Shown here piece after piece: positions 8,651-15,942 of a stretch of DNA of 64,000 nt. Made by a program: the position numbers and the translations under genes. The notes beneath the pieces were generated by a model. It saw nothing but the letters and a program-made list of their open reading frames with translations. It did no database searches and was not told the origin of the DNA. Origin of the DNA: Empedobacter brevis_A (GTDB taxonomy: Bacteria > Bacteroidota > Bacteroidia > Flavobacteriales > Weeksellaceae); contig NZ_CBCPHV010000004.1 in assembly GCF_965118635.1 (NCBI RefSeq), positions 62,001 to 126,000 on the forward strand, given 5' to 3'. Every line of letters begins with the position of its first letter. Position 1 is the stretch's first letter.

Positions 8651-9094
8651 ATGAAATCAAGCTTAGCAATCGCTGCCCTAATTTTATCATCATTTCTTTT
8701 CGGTCAAGAAATTAAATGGTTGTCATTAGATGAAGCAACAAAAGAAATAAAAGCACATCCAGAAAAACCTGTATTAATTAATTTTTATACAACTTGGTGT
8801 GGATTCTGTAAGCGTTTAGATAAAGAAACTTTTACAGATAATCAAGTCGCAGATTATATAAACAAAAATTACATTGCGATAAAATTTGATGCTGAGACAA
8901 AGGATATGGTAAAATTTATGGGTATACAATACACATACATTGCGCCTGCTAAAGCGAATTACTTGGCTTACGCCTTTACAAACGGACAATTGAGTTATCC
9001 TGCTACTGTTTTGATGGATGGTAAAGGAGAAATCAACAAAATTGTTTTGGGATACCGTAATTCTCTTGATTTTATAAATGATATCAAAATTTAA
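8651..9094 (+). CDS. Secreted thioredoxin-like protein
   Basis: The 147-residue protein has an N-terminal signal peptide ending FLFG-QE, a thioredoxin fold with the active site WCGFCK (DUF255/thioredoxin_7-like) and a likely cis-Pro loop (YPAT). It probably acts as a periplasmic disulfide reductant or isomerase, partner unknown. I chose the ATG at 8651; an in-frame TTG at 8642 would add only MKI and has no better ribosome site. It is the last gene of the POT operon (15 nt gap). Its end overlaps the end of convergent comEC by 11 bp. Confidence 0.82.
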   Translation: MKSSLAIAALILSSFLFGQEIKWLSLDEATKEIKAHPEKPVLINFYTTWCGFCKRLDKETFTDNQVADYINKNYIAIKFDAETKDMVKFMGIQYTYIAPAKANYLAYAFTNGQLSYPATVLMDGKGEINKIVLGYRNSLDFINDIKI

Positions 9095-11054
9095 TTGAGA
9101 AATAACCTTGTTGAGAGGTTTTCCATAAAATAGAATCCGATTTTTCTTCGAGTTCTGTAAGAATAGAAGGGTAGTTGCTAGCATCAGCAATTACCCTTTT
9201 TAATTTGCTATTATTTTCAAAAGGATAAATGTTCGATTGATGAATTAAGACATAAGTAGGAAGAAAAGAAGAGTGTTTTTCTTCATTCAACAAAAGTTGA
9301 AATGTTTTTGTTTCGATTGAATTTTGATGTTTGATAAAATGTTGATGCTTAAAGTTAGAATCATAAGAATGAAAATAAACATCTTTTATTCGTTCATGAA
9401 TTTTATAAGGTTTAATCGTGAAATTATATGTTTTTTCATCTAAAGGATTTTCGCTTAGAATGGTTAAATTTCGCTGATTTCGAATTCCAATAATACTATT
9501 TTTATATTGATTGAAAACAATTAATTCATTCGAATTGTTGAGTTGATAAACTTGATAAAATCGATCTATTTGAATCAGAAACAAACAAAGGATACAAACA
9601 AATAATGCAAGTTTAGATTTTTTGAGAAATAAAGGTTTCAAAAAGTATAAAATAATCCCAATCAATATTGCAGTAAATAAGCTGATGTAAACATCTTTTG
9701 CAATAAACTTAAAACTTGCCAACCAATAAATATATTGATTCGAATAATAAATAAAATGATTGAAAAGCCAAGTGTAGATTGGAATATTAAGATCAAAAAT
9801 AATCAGAAAAATACTAATGATTCCGCCACAAATCATGAAGAAAGAAGCTGGAATTAAAACTAAATTTCCAAATAAAAATAAACCCGAAAATTGATTAAAA
9901 TACAAAACAGAAACTGGTAAAGTTCCTATTTGTGCAGATAAACTTGTTGCAATCATAACTTTTATTTTCTTTAAAAAGCTATTCTTTACTTTCCAATAAT
10001 AATCGAAAATAGGATTCAACCAAACAATGAAAAACACAGCCGAAAAACTTAACTGAAAACCAACATCAAACAAATAATTCGGTTGAAATACCAAAATAAT
10101 AAAAGCTGAGAGTGAAAGTGTGTGGAAAATATTTTTTGGTCGATTGAGTAATTCGCTGATATAATAAATCGAAATCATCAATGCTGAACGAAAAACTGGC
10201 GGTTGTAATTCGACATAAAATGCAAAAATCCAAATCGAAATTAAACTAATAATTATTCTAATTTTTGTTCCATGTTTTAGTTTTAATAAAGGTTGTAAAA
10301 CAAATTGCAATATCATGTAAATCATCATAACATGTAAACCCGAAATTGACAAAATATGCACAACTCCTGTTGCTACATAACTTTGATTTAGTTCTTGCGA
10401 AAGCTCAGTTCTATCGCCCAAAAGCATCGAAGAAATAATTGCTCTACTTTCTAGCGAATAACCTTGTTCTGTTAGTTTTTCTCTAATTTTTACTTTTGAT
10501 TTTGCAACCCAATTCCGAAATCCATTTCCTTCTTTTCGAAATGAAATAATTTCATTTGTAAATATTTGAGAATAAATATTTTTTCTACTTAAGTAACGTT
10601 TATAATCAAATTGATATGGATTTAATGCTTTTTGAATTTCTCTTTTTTCTCCGAAAATTATGATTTCGTCATTCGGATACAAAGTTTGTTGTTGAGGTTT
10701 TATGTGAAGCAAAATCTGTTCATTGGTTTCAATATCTTTTACAACATAATTGGTGTATTTTTCGGAAGAATTAGAAATATACAGAACTTTTACTAAATGC
10801 ATCTTTGAAACAGATTCTATATCATTTTTTGTTTTTTGATTATAATTTTGATGAATATAATAGCCTAAAATTGTAGAAATCGCTAGAAAAGTAATGATAT
10901 TTTGACGATTATTATTTTTTAACAAAGAGATAAAAAGTAGAATAATTAGTAAAAAAAATATAATTCGTAAATTTGTAGCAGAAATTAATAATTCGGATAA
11001 AATTATTCCAATTGAGAAACATATTGTTAGGGTCAAAAAAAGATACTTTTTCAT
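9084..11054 (-). CDS. comEC: ComEC/Rec2 family DNA-uptake channel
   Basis: This 656-residue polytopic inner-membrane protein would carry single-stranded DNA across the membrane during transformation. Two or three N-terminal helices precede an OB-like DUF4131 domain (about 30-190). The competence domain follows, with the typical HILSISGLHVMMI segment near 235-245 and QPPVFRSALM near 285. The metallo-beta-lactamase domain found at the C-terminus of many ComEC proteins is absent: the last 150 residues have no HxHxDH motif. This short form is usual in Flavobacteriia. It is transcribed alone, divergent from the DUF2141 gene. Confidence 0.85.
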   Translation of the reverse strand: MKKYLFLTLTICFSIGIILSELLISATNLRIIFFLLIILLFISLLKNNNRQNIITFLAISTILGYYIHQNYNQKTKNDIESVSKMHLVKVLYISNSSEKYTNYVVKDIETNEQILLHIKPQQQTLYPNDEIIIFGEKREIQKALNPYQFDYKRYLSRKNIYSQIFTNEIISFRKEGNGFRNWVAKSKVKIREKLTEQGYSLESRAIISSMLLGDRTELSQELNQSYVATGVVHILSISGLHVMMIYMILQFVLQPLLKLKHGTKIRIIISLISIWIFAFYVELQPPVFRSALMISIYYISELLNRPKNIFHTLSLSAFIILVFQPNYLFDVGFQLSFSAVFFIVWLNPIFDYYWKVKNSFLKKIKVMIATSLSAQIGTLPVSVLYFNQFSGLFLFGNLVLIPASFFMICGGIISIFLIIFDLNIPIYTWLFNHFIYYSNQYIYWLASFKFIAKDVYISLFTAILIGIILYFLKPLFLKKSKLALFVCILCLFLIQIDRFYQVYQLNNSNELIVFNQYKNSIIGIRNQRNLTILSENPLDEKTYNFTIKPYKIHERIKDVYFHSYDSNFKHQHFIKHQNSIETKTFQLLLNEEKHSSFLPTYVLIHQSNIYPFENNSKLKRVIADASNYPSILTELEEKSDSILWKTSQQGYFSIKF

Positions 11055-11073
11055 CCTAATAATTTATAATTTT

Positions 11074-11103
11074 ATTCACAAATAGTTGGTTTTAATTATT
11101 TGT
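11074..11103. promoter_or_regulatory. Inverted repeat between comEC and the DUF2141 gene
   Basis: ACAAATA and TATTTGT form a 7-bp inverted repeat in the 77-bp divergent spacer. It could be an operator shared by both promoters or chance in AT-rich DNA. Confidence 0.25.
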
Positions 11104-11131
11104 AAACGAATTAATTAAAAAAAAATTAAAG

Positions 11132-11569
11132 ATGAAGAAAATTCTTATATTAAGTTTGTTGTTTTTTACACAAATGGCAATGGCTCAGATTGATGTAAAA
11201 TTATCAATAACAAACCTTAAGAAAATGAAAGGGAATTTAGCTATTGAATTTTATAGAAATGTAGAAAACTATACAAAAGGGCAAAATGCATTCAAAAAAT
11301 TGTATGTTCCTATTGCAGATATAGATAAATATGAAACGGTTTTTAAAGATATAGAACCTACTTTCTATGCCGTGAAAGTTTATTTGGATATGAACAACAA
11401 TAAAAAGCTTGACAAAAGTTTTTTAGGTGTTCGAAAGGAGCCTTATGGTTTTTCTAAAAACTTGGATCCTATTTTGCGCGAACCAACTTTTGAAGAAGCT
11501 AAAGTTGAAATGAGTGCGGATAACAATACAATAGCAATCAAATTAAACAATAACAAAGGCGAAGAATAA
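11132..11569 (+). CDS. DUF2141 domain protein, secreted
   Basis: The 145-residue protein has a cleavable signal peptide (ending AMA-QIDVKLS). Its mature part matches the DUF2141 pattern: an N-terminal strand, then FYAVKVYLDMNNNKKLDKSFLGVRKEPYGFS, where DMNNNKKLD resembles the conserved D-x-N-x-x-x-x-L-D calcium-loop-like segment. Function is unknown; family members are small periplasmic or surface proteins. Single gene. The hairpin that ends it overlaps its own stop codon. Confidence 0.8.
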   Translation: MKKILILSLLFFTQMAMAQIDVKLSITNLKKMKGNLAIEFYRNVENYTKGQNAFKKLYVPIADIDKYETVFKDIEPTFYAVKVYLDMNNNKKLDKSFLGVRKEPYGFSKNLDPILREPTFEEAKVEMSADNNTIAIKLNNNKGEE

Positions 11570-11585
11570 CTTCGTCTTTTTTTTG
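11558..11585 (+). terminator. Terminator overlapping the DUF2141 stop codon
   Basis: GGCGAAG (11558-11564) pairs with CTTCGTC (11570-11576), one G-U pair included, followed by eight or more Ts. The TAA stop (11567-11569) lies in the loop. On the minus strand it could also serve the convergent gene. Confidence 0.7.
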
Positions 11586-12935
11586 TTAAAACTTAATTGA
11601 AAAACCTAAGTTTAAACCTAATAAAGAAGGATTTTTAGCCTCAACATTTTTTAATGGGTTTAGCATGTATCTATAGTTTGGCTCAAGATTAAGGCTGGAT
11701 TTATTCGATAAATTATATTCCAATTTAACACCCGCATTCGCACTATAACTCATATTATTTAAATTATTCGCTTTACCCAGCGTATACTGATTTCGAGTGT
11801 TAACATCTGTTAATGTAATTGCGTTTTTAGTTACCATATAGTAACTTCCTCCAGCAGTTGCGAGAAGATTAAATTTATCAAAACTTGCTAATTTATACTC
11901 GACTTCTACCGGAATTTCAATATAATGTACTTTTTGTTCCATTTTGTTTGCCTGAGAATCGAAAATTGTAAGCATTGCATTGTGATTTGTTTCACTAGAA
12001 AGAACTCTTATATTGCTATAATATGTAATGTTACTAGATGTTTTTGGAGTGCTCGCGGGTAGCGCATAATAACCAGTATTAATGCCTGTGTTAATGTTTG
12101 TTGTATTTTGTTCTAACTCGACTTTTGAAATACCAGAACGAAGATTTATCTTATCATTTACACGCACAGAAACCTTTGCTCCATAAGCAACAGTTAAATT
12201 ATTTTTGACATTAAGATCATTGAATTCATCTGCCAAAATCGATTTAGAATTCAACATTTTAGTCGGATTTATATAGGAAGAAACAACTAAAATTGGAGAT
12301 TTTTGTTTGACTTCAACTTTTTCAGATTTATTGTTTTCCTTTTTTTCTTCTTCGATTACTAATTCTAAAGGTTTTTCTTCTAATAAATTAGAATTTAATT
12401 TTTTATTAGTTCCCTCATTTTTTTGGTTGAAGGAATGATTATTTTGATTAAAATTTTCTTTTTGATTTGAATTTATTTCAGTTAATTCTTCTTTTTTGTT
12501 AATAATAATGTTTGAAAATAAAGTTGATTCTTCATTTGTTTTTTCAAAATATGAACTTGAATTTTCTGCTGTTTTTGGATTAACTTGAATTGAATTTTCT
12601 AAAGAATAATCCATCTTTTTATCAGAAGATTCTTCATTTGTTTTTTCGATTTTATTCCATTCTTTTTTGATTGATTCATTGGCTGTTGATTTCTTTTTTA
12701 CGATTTCATTTTTTTGAAAATGATTAACATTAACTGAATCTTTTTGATTAAAATAATAAATAGATATTCCAGCCACTAAACAAGCCGCAGTTGATGTAAG
12801 CCAATAGAATAAAGGAATGATTCTTTTCTTTTTCTCTTTTTCATCTAATTTTTCTTGAATGTTTTTCCAAGAATCCGTTGGAGGAAGATGTGGTTGCGAG
12901 AGTTTATCTTTAATATGTTGATCAAATTTGTTCAT
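11586..12935 (-). CDS. Inner-membrane-anchored protein with C-terminal outer-membrane-barrel-like domain, ECF operon
   Basis: The 449-residue product has three visible parts: a charged cytoplasmic N-terminus of about 45 residues (KPHLPPTDSW-type start), one hydrophobic helix (LTSTAACLVAGISIYYF, about 46-64), and a 150-residue low-complexity Glu/Asn/Lys linker. Then come about 230 residues of alternating strands ending GLNLGFSIKF, like an outer-membrane barrel with terminal Phe. It overlaps the ECF sigma gene by 14 bp, the usual place for an anti-sigma factor. I infer that it senses the envelope and may hold the sigma factor through its N-terminus; there is no recognisable zinc-finger or FecR domain. 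Barrel and anti-sigma roles are both inferences. Confidence 0.65.
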   Translation of the reverse strand: MNKFDQHIKDKLSQPHLPPTDSWKNIQEKLDEKEKKKRIIPLFYWLTSTAACLVAGISIYYFNQKDSVNVNHFQKNEIVKKKSTANESIKKEWNKIEKTNEESSDKKMDYSLENSIQVNPKTAENSSSYFEKTNEESTLFSNIIINKKEELTEINSNQKENFNQNNHSFNQKNEGTNKKLNSNLLEEKPLELVIEEEKKENNKSEKVEVKQKSPILVVSSYINPTKMLNSKSILADEFNDLNVKNNLTVAYGAKVSVRVNDKINLRSGISKVELEQNTTNINTGINTGYYALPASTPKTSSNITYYSNIRVLSSETNHNAMLTIFDSQANKMEQKVHYIEIPVEVEYKLASFDKFNLLATAGGSYYMVTKNAITLTDVNTRNQYTLGKANNLNNMSYSANAGVKLEYNLSNKSSLNLEPNYRYMLNPLKNVEAKNPSLLGLNLGFSIKF

Positions 12936-13479
12936 TTACTGTGACAGTTTTTAATTGATTAAGTCTTTCTTTTAATAAATTTCGTGCTCTTGATAAGTTT
13001 GATTTTGAAGTTCCTACAGAAATGTTCAACATTGTTGCAATTTCTTGATGTGAATATTCTTCAAAAACGTAGAGGTTAAAAACTTGCCTGTATTGTGGTG
13101 AAAGTTTATGAATGGCTTTTAATAATTGTTGATAATCAAAATTTTCTTCAATTTCGTCATCATCTTCTTGTGTGATAATTATATTTTCGACGTTTTCGAA
13201 CGGTAAGTTTCTCTTCTTTTTTAGTTTCTCTAAATTCAGATTTACCATTATTCGTTTCATCCAACCTTCGAAAGAACCTTCAAATTTGAATTGATTAATT
13301 TTATTAAAGATGTGAATAAAGCCCTCTTGAAAAATATCTTGTGCATCTTCGTAGCTTTCAGCATAGCGAAGACAGATCGAGAATAAAACAGAAGAAAACT
13401 CAATGTAGATTTCTTCTTGAGCTTTTCTGTTTTGTTCTTGACATTGCTTGATTAAATATTCAAGAGAGTCGTTATTCAA
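12922..13479 (-). CDS. RNA polymerase ECF-type sigma factor
   Basis: The 185-residue protein has sigma-70 region 2 (SYEDAQDIFQEGFIHIF, about 40-57) and region 4 with a helix-turn-helix (YSHQEIATMLNISVGTSKSNLSRAR, about 142-166). There is no region 1.1 or 3, as in ECF factors. The start is a TTG at 13479: an in-frame stop lies upstream and no ATG comes early. It begins 12 nt after the lipoprotein stop and overlaps the barrel protein gene, so the three form one unit. The conserved 11-bp element upstream of the operon may be its own target promoter (autoregulation). Confidence 0.9.
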   Translation of the reverse strand: MNNDSLEYLIKQCQEQNRKAQEEIYIEFSSVLFSICLRYAESYEDAQDIFQEGFIHIFNKINQFKFEGSFEGWMKRIMVNLNLEKLKKKRNLPFENVENIIITQEDDDEIEENFDYQQLLKAIHKLSPQYRQVFNLYVFEEYSHQEIATMLNISVGTSKSNLSRARNLLKERLNQLKTVTVNEQI

Positions 13480-13491
13480 ATTTATTTGGTA

Positions 13492-13935
13492 TTATTTATC
13501 TTTAATATTTAGAACGATAGAATCATAAATTGGTTCATTAGTATTCGGTTGATAACTTGTCCAAAATTTTAAGGTATATTTTCCTGCAGTTTTAGGTGCG
13601 AATTTTAACGTTTTTGTTTCAAAAGAAATTTCTTGTTTACAAGAATTATCATTTGTTAAACTCGCATAAACACCAATATGATGTTTAAATTGTGTATCTT
13701 CTCCTAAAGAACTAAATTGAATAAATTGTTGACAAGAATTTGTTTTTCCATAAGTTACATGAATATTTGTAATTTTTCCTACTGGCTGAATAGAATCCTC
13801 GTGAACATAGATTGAAGTAGTAGGTAATAAACCATAATTTGTAAAAGCTGAATCATCATTGTTTAAACAACTAAATGTTGATAAACCTAAAATTCCTACC
13901 AAAGCAAACATGCTTAATCTTTTCATTAATTTCAT
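13492..13935 (-). CDS. Small predicted lipoprotein, first gene of ECF operon
   Basis: The 147-residue protein has a lipoprotein signal (LGLSTFSC, cysteine at about 23). The exported part of about 125 residues is rich in Thr and Ser and looks like a beta-sandwich; I do not recognise the family. It is likely held in the inner or outer membrane by lipid. Being first in an operon with an ECF sigma factor suggests it senses or buffers the same envelope signal. Two close ATG codons (MKLM) leave the start uncertain by three codons. Confidence 0.7.
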   Translation of the reverse strand: MKLMKRLSMFALVGILGLSTFSCLNNDDSAFTNYGLLPTTSIYVHEDSIQPVGKITNIHVTYGKTNSCQQFIQFSSLGEDTQFKHHIGVYASLTNDNSCKQEISFETKTLKFAPKTAGKYTLKFWTSYQPNTNEPIYDSIVLNIKDK

Positions 13936-13961
13936 TGTGTAAGTTTTTAATTGTTATAAAA

Positions 13962-13991
13962 GTAAGATATAGATTTTAAGAAAGGTTGCGT
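13962..13991 (-). promoter_or_regulatory. Candidate ECF-type promoter of the lipoprotein-sigma operon
   Basis: Reading the minus strand, ACGCAACCTTT (13991-13981) is followed after a spacer by an AT-rich TATATCTTAC segment, 27 nt before the lipoprotein ATG. The AAC core is typical of ECF -35 boxes. The same 11 bases occur again at 14145-14155. Confidence 0.5.
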
Positions 13992-14013
13992 AAGAATTTA
14001 ATTTTATCAGTGT

Positions 14014-14120
14014 AAAAATAAAAAATCCTCTTGAAATCAAGAGGATTAAATTGTTAGAAAAGGTTGTAAACTTTTACATCCTTACAATCTGAAATATAAA
14101 AATCAGATCTGAATGATATA
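14014..14120 (-). ncRNA. Candidate small RNA in the lpxB 3' region
   Basis: About 100 nt on the minus strand lie between a second copy of the ECF-like element (14145-14155) and a strong terminator (14024-14047 plus T-run). The stretch has no open frame of note and holds further pairing segments: a TCAGATCTGA palindrome, and TTGTAA facing TTACAA. Alternatively it is simply the lpxB 3' UTR or a long leader of the sigma operon. Inferred from layout only. Confidence 0.35.
14024..14047 (-). terminator. Terminator of lpxB or of the candidate small RNA
   Basis: AATCCTCTTGA pairs perfectly with TCAAGAGGATT; on the minus strand it is followed by a T-rich run. It lies 130 nt beyond the lpxB stop and about 90 nt before the lipoprotein gene. 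Confidence 0.85.
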
Positions 14121-14155
14121 TATTTATAAGATGACAAAAACCAAAAAGGTTGCGT
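14121..14155 (-). promoter_or_regulatory. Second ECF-like promoter element
   Basis: ACGCAACCTTT (14155-14145) is repeated exactly from the element before the lipoprotein gene and is followed by GTCATCTTATAA at a plausible -10 distance. It lies within the lpxB 3' region and points toward the terminator at 14024-14047. Confidence 0.45.
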
Positions 14156-14177
14156 GTAACTTTTCTCTTTTTTTAAT

Positions 14178-15290
14178 TTATTTTTTTAAATCTTCAACAA
14201 TAAGAGTTGCTGTTCTTTCCGAAGCACCGATTCCGCCAAGTTTCTGATATAATTCATCATAACTTTTCATGATCTTTTCACGTTTTGGAGAATTTAAAAT
14301 TAAATCTAATTCATGCTTAATATTTTCGTAAGTTAAATCGTATTGAATTAATTCTTTTACAACTTCTTCGTCCATAATTAGATTAACTAATGAAATAAAG
14401 CGAATATTTTTTACAACACGTTTTCCAATTTCATAAGAAATAGCATTTCCTTTATAGCAAACAACTTCAGGAACTTTCAACAAAGCAGTTTCCAAAGTTG
14501 CAGTTCCAGATGTAACTAGAGCAGCATGCGAAATACGCAATAAATCATAAGTTTTGTTCTCAACAATTTTTAGGTTGTTTCCTCCAATTTTTTTATAATT
14601 TTCGATTGGTTGAGATGGAGCTCCAGCAACAACAAATTGATAAGCTGGAAAATCTTTTTCAACAGAAAGCATCAAAGGTAATTTTACTTTTATTTCTTGT
14701 GTTCTACTTCCTGGAAGTATTGCAATAATAGGTCTTTCGTCTAGATTATGCTCTTTTCTAAATTGTTGTTCATCAATTGGTGGAAGATTATTCAAAGAAT
14801 CTAACAAAGGATTTCCGACAAATTCTACTTTGTAATCGTAACGTTTATAAAATTCTTCTTCGAACGGAAGAATGACAAACATTTTATCAACTACTTTTTT
14901 GATTTTGTGAACTCGACCAGTTTTCCAAGCCCAAATTTGTGGTGAAATATAATAATAAACCTTAATCCCAAGACTTTTTACGAATTCGGCAATTCTTAAA
15001 TTAAATCCAGGATAATCAACCAAAATAACAGCATCTGGTTGATAAGCTTCGATATCTTTTTTAGCAACAGAAATATTTCCTAAAATAGTTCTTAAATTCA
15101 TTACAACTTCGGCAAAACCCATAAATGCCAAATCTCTGTAATGTTTGACCAAAGTTCCTCCTTGTGCTTGCATCAAATCTCCTCCCCAAAATCTGAATTC
15201 TGCTTGAGGATCTTTTAATTTTAATTCTTTCATTAAGTTCGATGCGTGCAAATCGCCCGAAGCTTCACCTGCAATGATATAGTATTTCAA
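14178..15290 (-). CDS. lpxB: Lipid-A-disaccharide synthase
   Basis: The 370-residue GT19 glycosyltransferase joins UDP-diacylglucosamine and lipid X to form the lipid A disaccharide at the inner-membrane face. The N-terminal GEASGDLHASNL motif and later LPGSRTQEI, GTATLETALL and PEVVCYK segments are characteristic. Length is normal. The start is a TTG at 15290 directly preceding KYYIIAGEASGD; no ATG is available between it and the promoter -7 box at 15312-15319. It is transcribed alone, divergent from the DUF2480 gene. Confidence 0.93.
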   Translation of the reverse strand: MKYYIIAGEASGDLHASNLMKELKLKDPQAEFRFWGGDLMQAQGGTLVKHYRDLAFMGFAEVVMNLRTILGNISVAKKDIEAYQPDAVILVDYPGFNLRIAEFVKSLGIKVYYYISPQIWAWKTGRVHKIKKVVDKMFVILPFEEEFYKRYDYKVEFVGNPLLDSLNNLPPIDEQQFRKEHNLDERPIIAILPGSRTQEIKVKLPLMLSVEKDFPAYQFVVAGAPSQPIENYKKIGGNNLKIVENKTYDLLRISHAALVTSGTATLETALLKVPEVVCYKGNAISYEIGKRVVKNIRFISLVNLIMDEEVVKELIQYDLTYENIKHELDLILNSPKREKIMKSYDELYQKLGGIGASERTATLIVEDLKK

Positions 15291-15311
15291 TGGAAATAAT
15301 TTTTCTTCTTA

Positions 15312-15319
15312 CAAAGATA
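15312..15319 (-). promoter_or_regulatory. -7 box of lpxB
   Basis: The minus strand reads TATCTTTG, an exact TAnnTTTG match, 21 nt before the TTG start of lpxB. It supports the TTG start because longer versions of the protein would begin upstream of transcription. Confidence 0.6.
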
Positions 15320-15390
15320 GGAGAAATCTATAAGTGGAGTAGATTTCAATGTTTTTTATTGCGTAAATTTACTTTTTGAAACAAAGAAAA

Positions 15391-15900
15391 ATGTCAGACG
15401 AAATTATAAATAAAGTTGCCAAAAGTGGCTTAGTAACAATAGATTTACAGGATTTTTATCCAGATGGAGATCGTGTTGTTTTTGATTTAAAGGATTGGCT
15501 ATACGAAGAATTGATTCTTAAAGAAAAGGATTTTAGAGAGAATCTTAAAAATCATGATTGGTCTCAATATCAAGATAAATACATTGCTTTAACTTGTACA
15601 GCAGATGCAATTGTTCCTTCTTGGGCATATTTATTGGTTGCGACGTATTTGTCTCCGATTGCTAAACGAATTGTACATGGAAGTTTACAAGATTTGGATA
15701 CGATTTTGTATACCGAAATTGTAGATCATTTGCCTTATGATGAATATATTGATGGTAAAATAATCGTAAAAGGTTGTTCACATAAACCTGTTCCAGAATC
15801 AGCCTACATTCAGTTGATTGAGCGTTTACAACCAATTGTAAGTTCGTTGATGTTTGGTGAAGCTTGTAGTACGGTTCCGCTTTATAAAAAGAAGAAATAA
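15391..15900 (+). CDS. DUF2480 family protein
   Basis: The 169-residue cytosolic protein matches the Bacteroidota-specific DUF2480 family: an early LVTIDLQDFYPDGDR segment, DWSQYQDKYIALTCTADAIVPSWAY in the middle, and a conserved Cys near IIVKGCSHKPVP. Function is unknown. I chose the ATG at 15391; a TTG at 15376 would add five residues. Single gene, sharing a bidirectional terminator with the convergent surface-protein operon. Confidence 0.85.
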   Translation: MSDEIINKVAKSGLVTIDLQDFYPDGDRVVFDLKDWLYEELILKEKDFRENLKNHDWSQYQDKYIALTCTADAIVPSWAYLLVATYLSPIAKRIVHGSLQDLDTILYTEIVDHLPYDEYIDGKIIVKGCSHKPVPESAYIQLIERLQPIVSSLMFGEACSTVPLYKKKK

Positions 15901-15901
15901 A

Positions 15902-15938
15902 AAAAAGGCTATTTTACTTTTTGTAAAATAGCCTTTTT
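15902..15938. terminator. Bidirectional terminator, DUF2480 / surface-protein operon
   Basis: AAAAAGGCTATTTTAC (15902-15917) and GTAAAATAGCCTTTTT (15923-15938) form a perfect 16-bp stem with a T5 loop. A- and T-runs on both sides let it work in both directions. Confidence 0.9.
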
Positions 15939-15942
15939 AATT

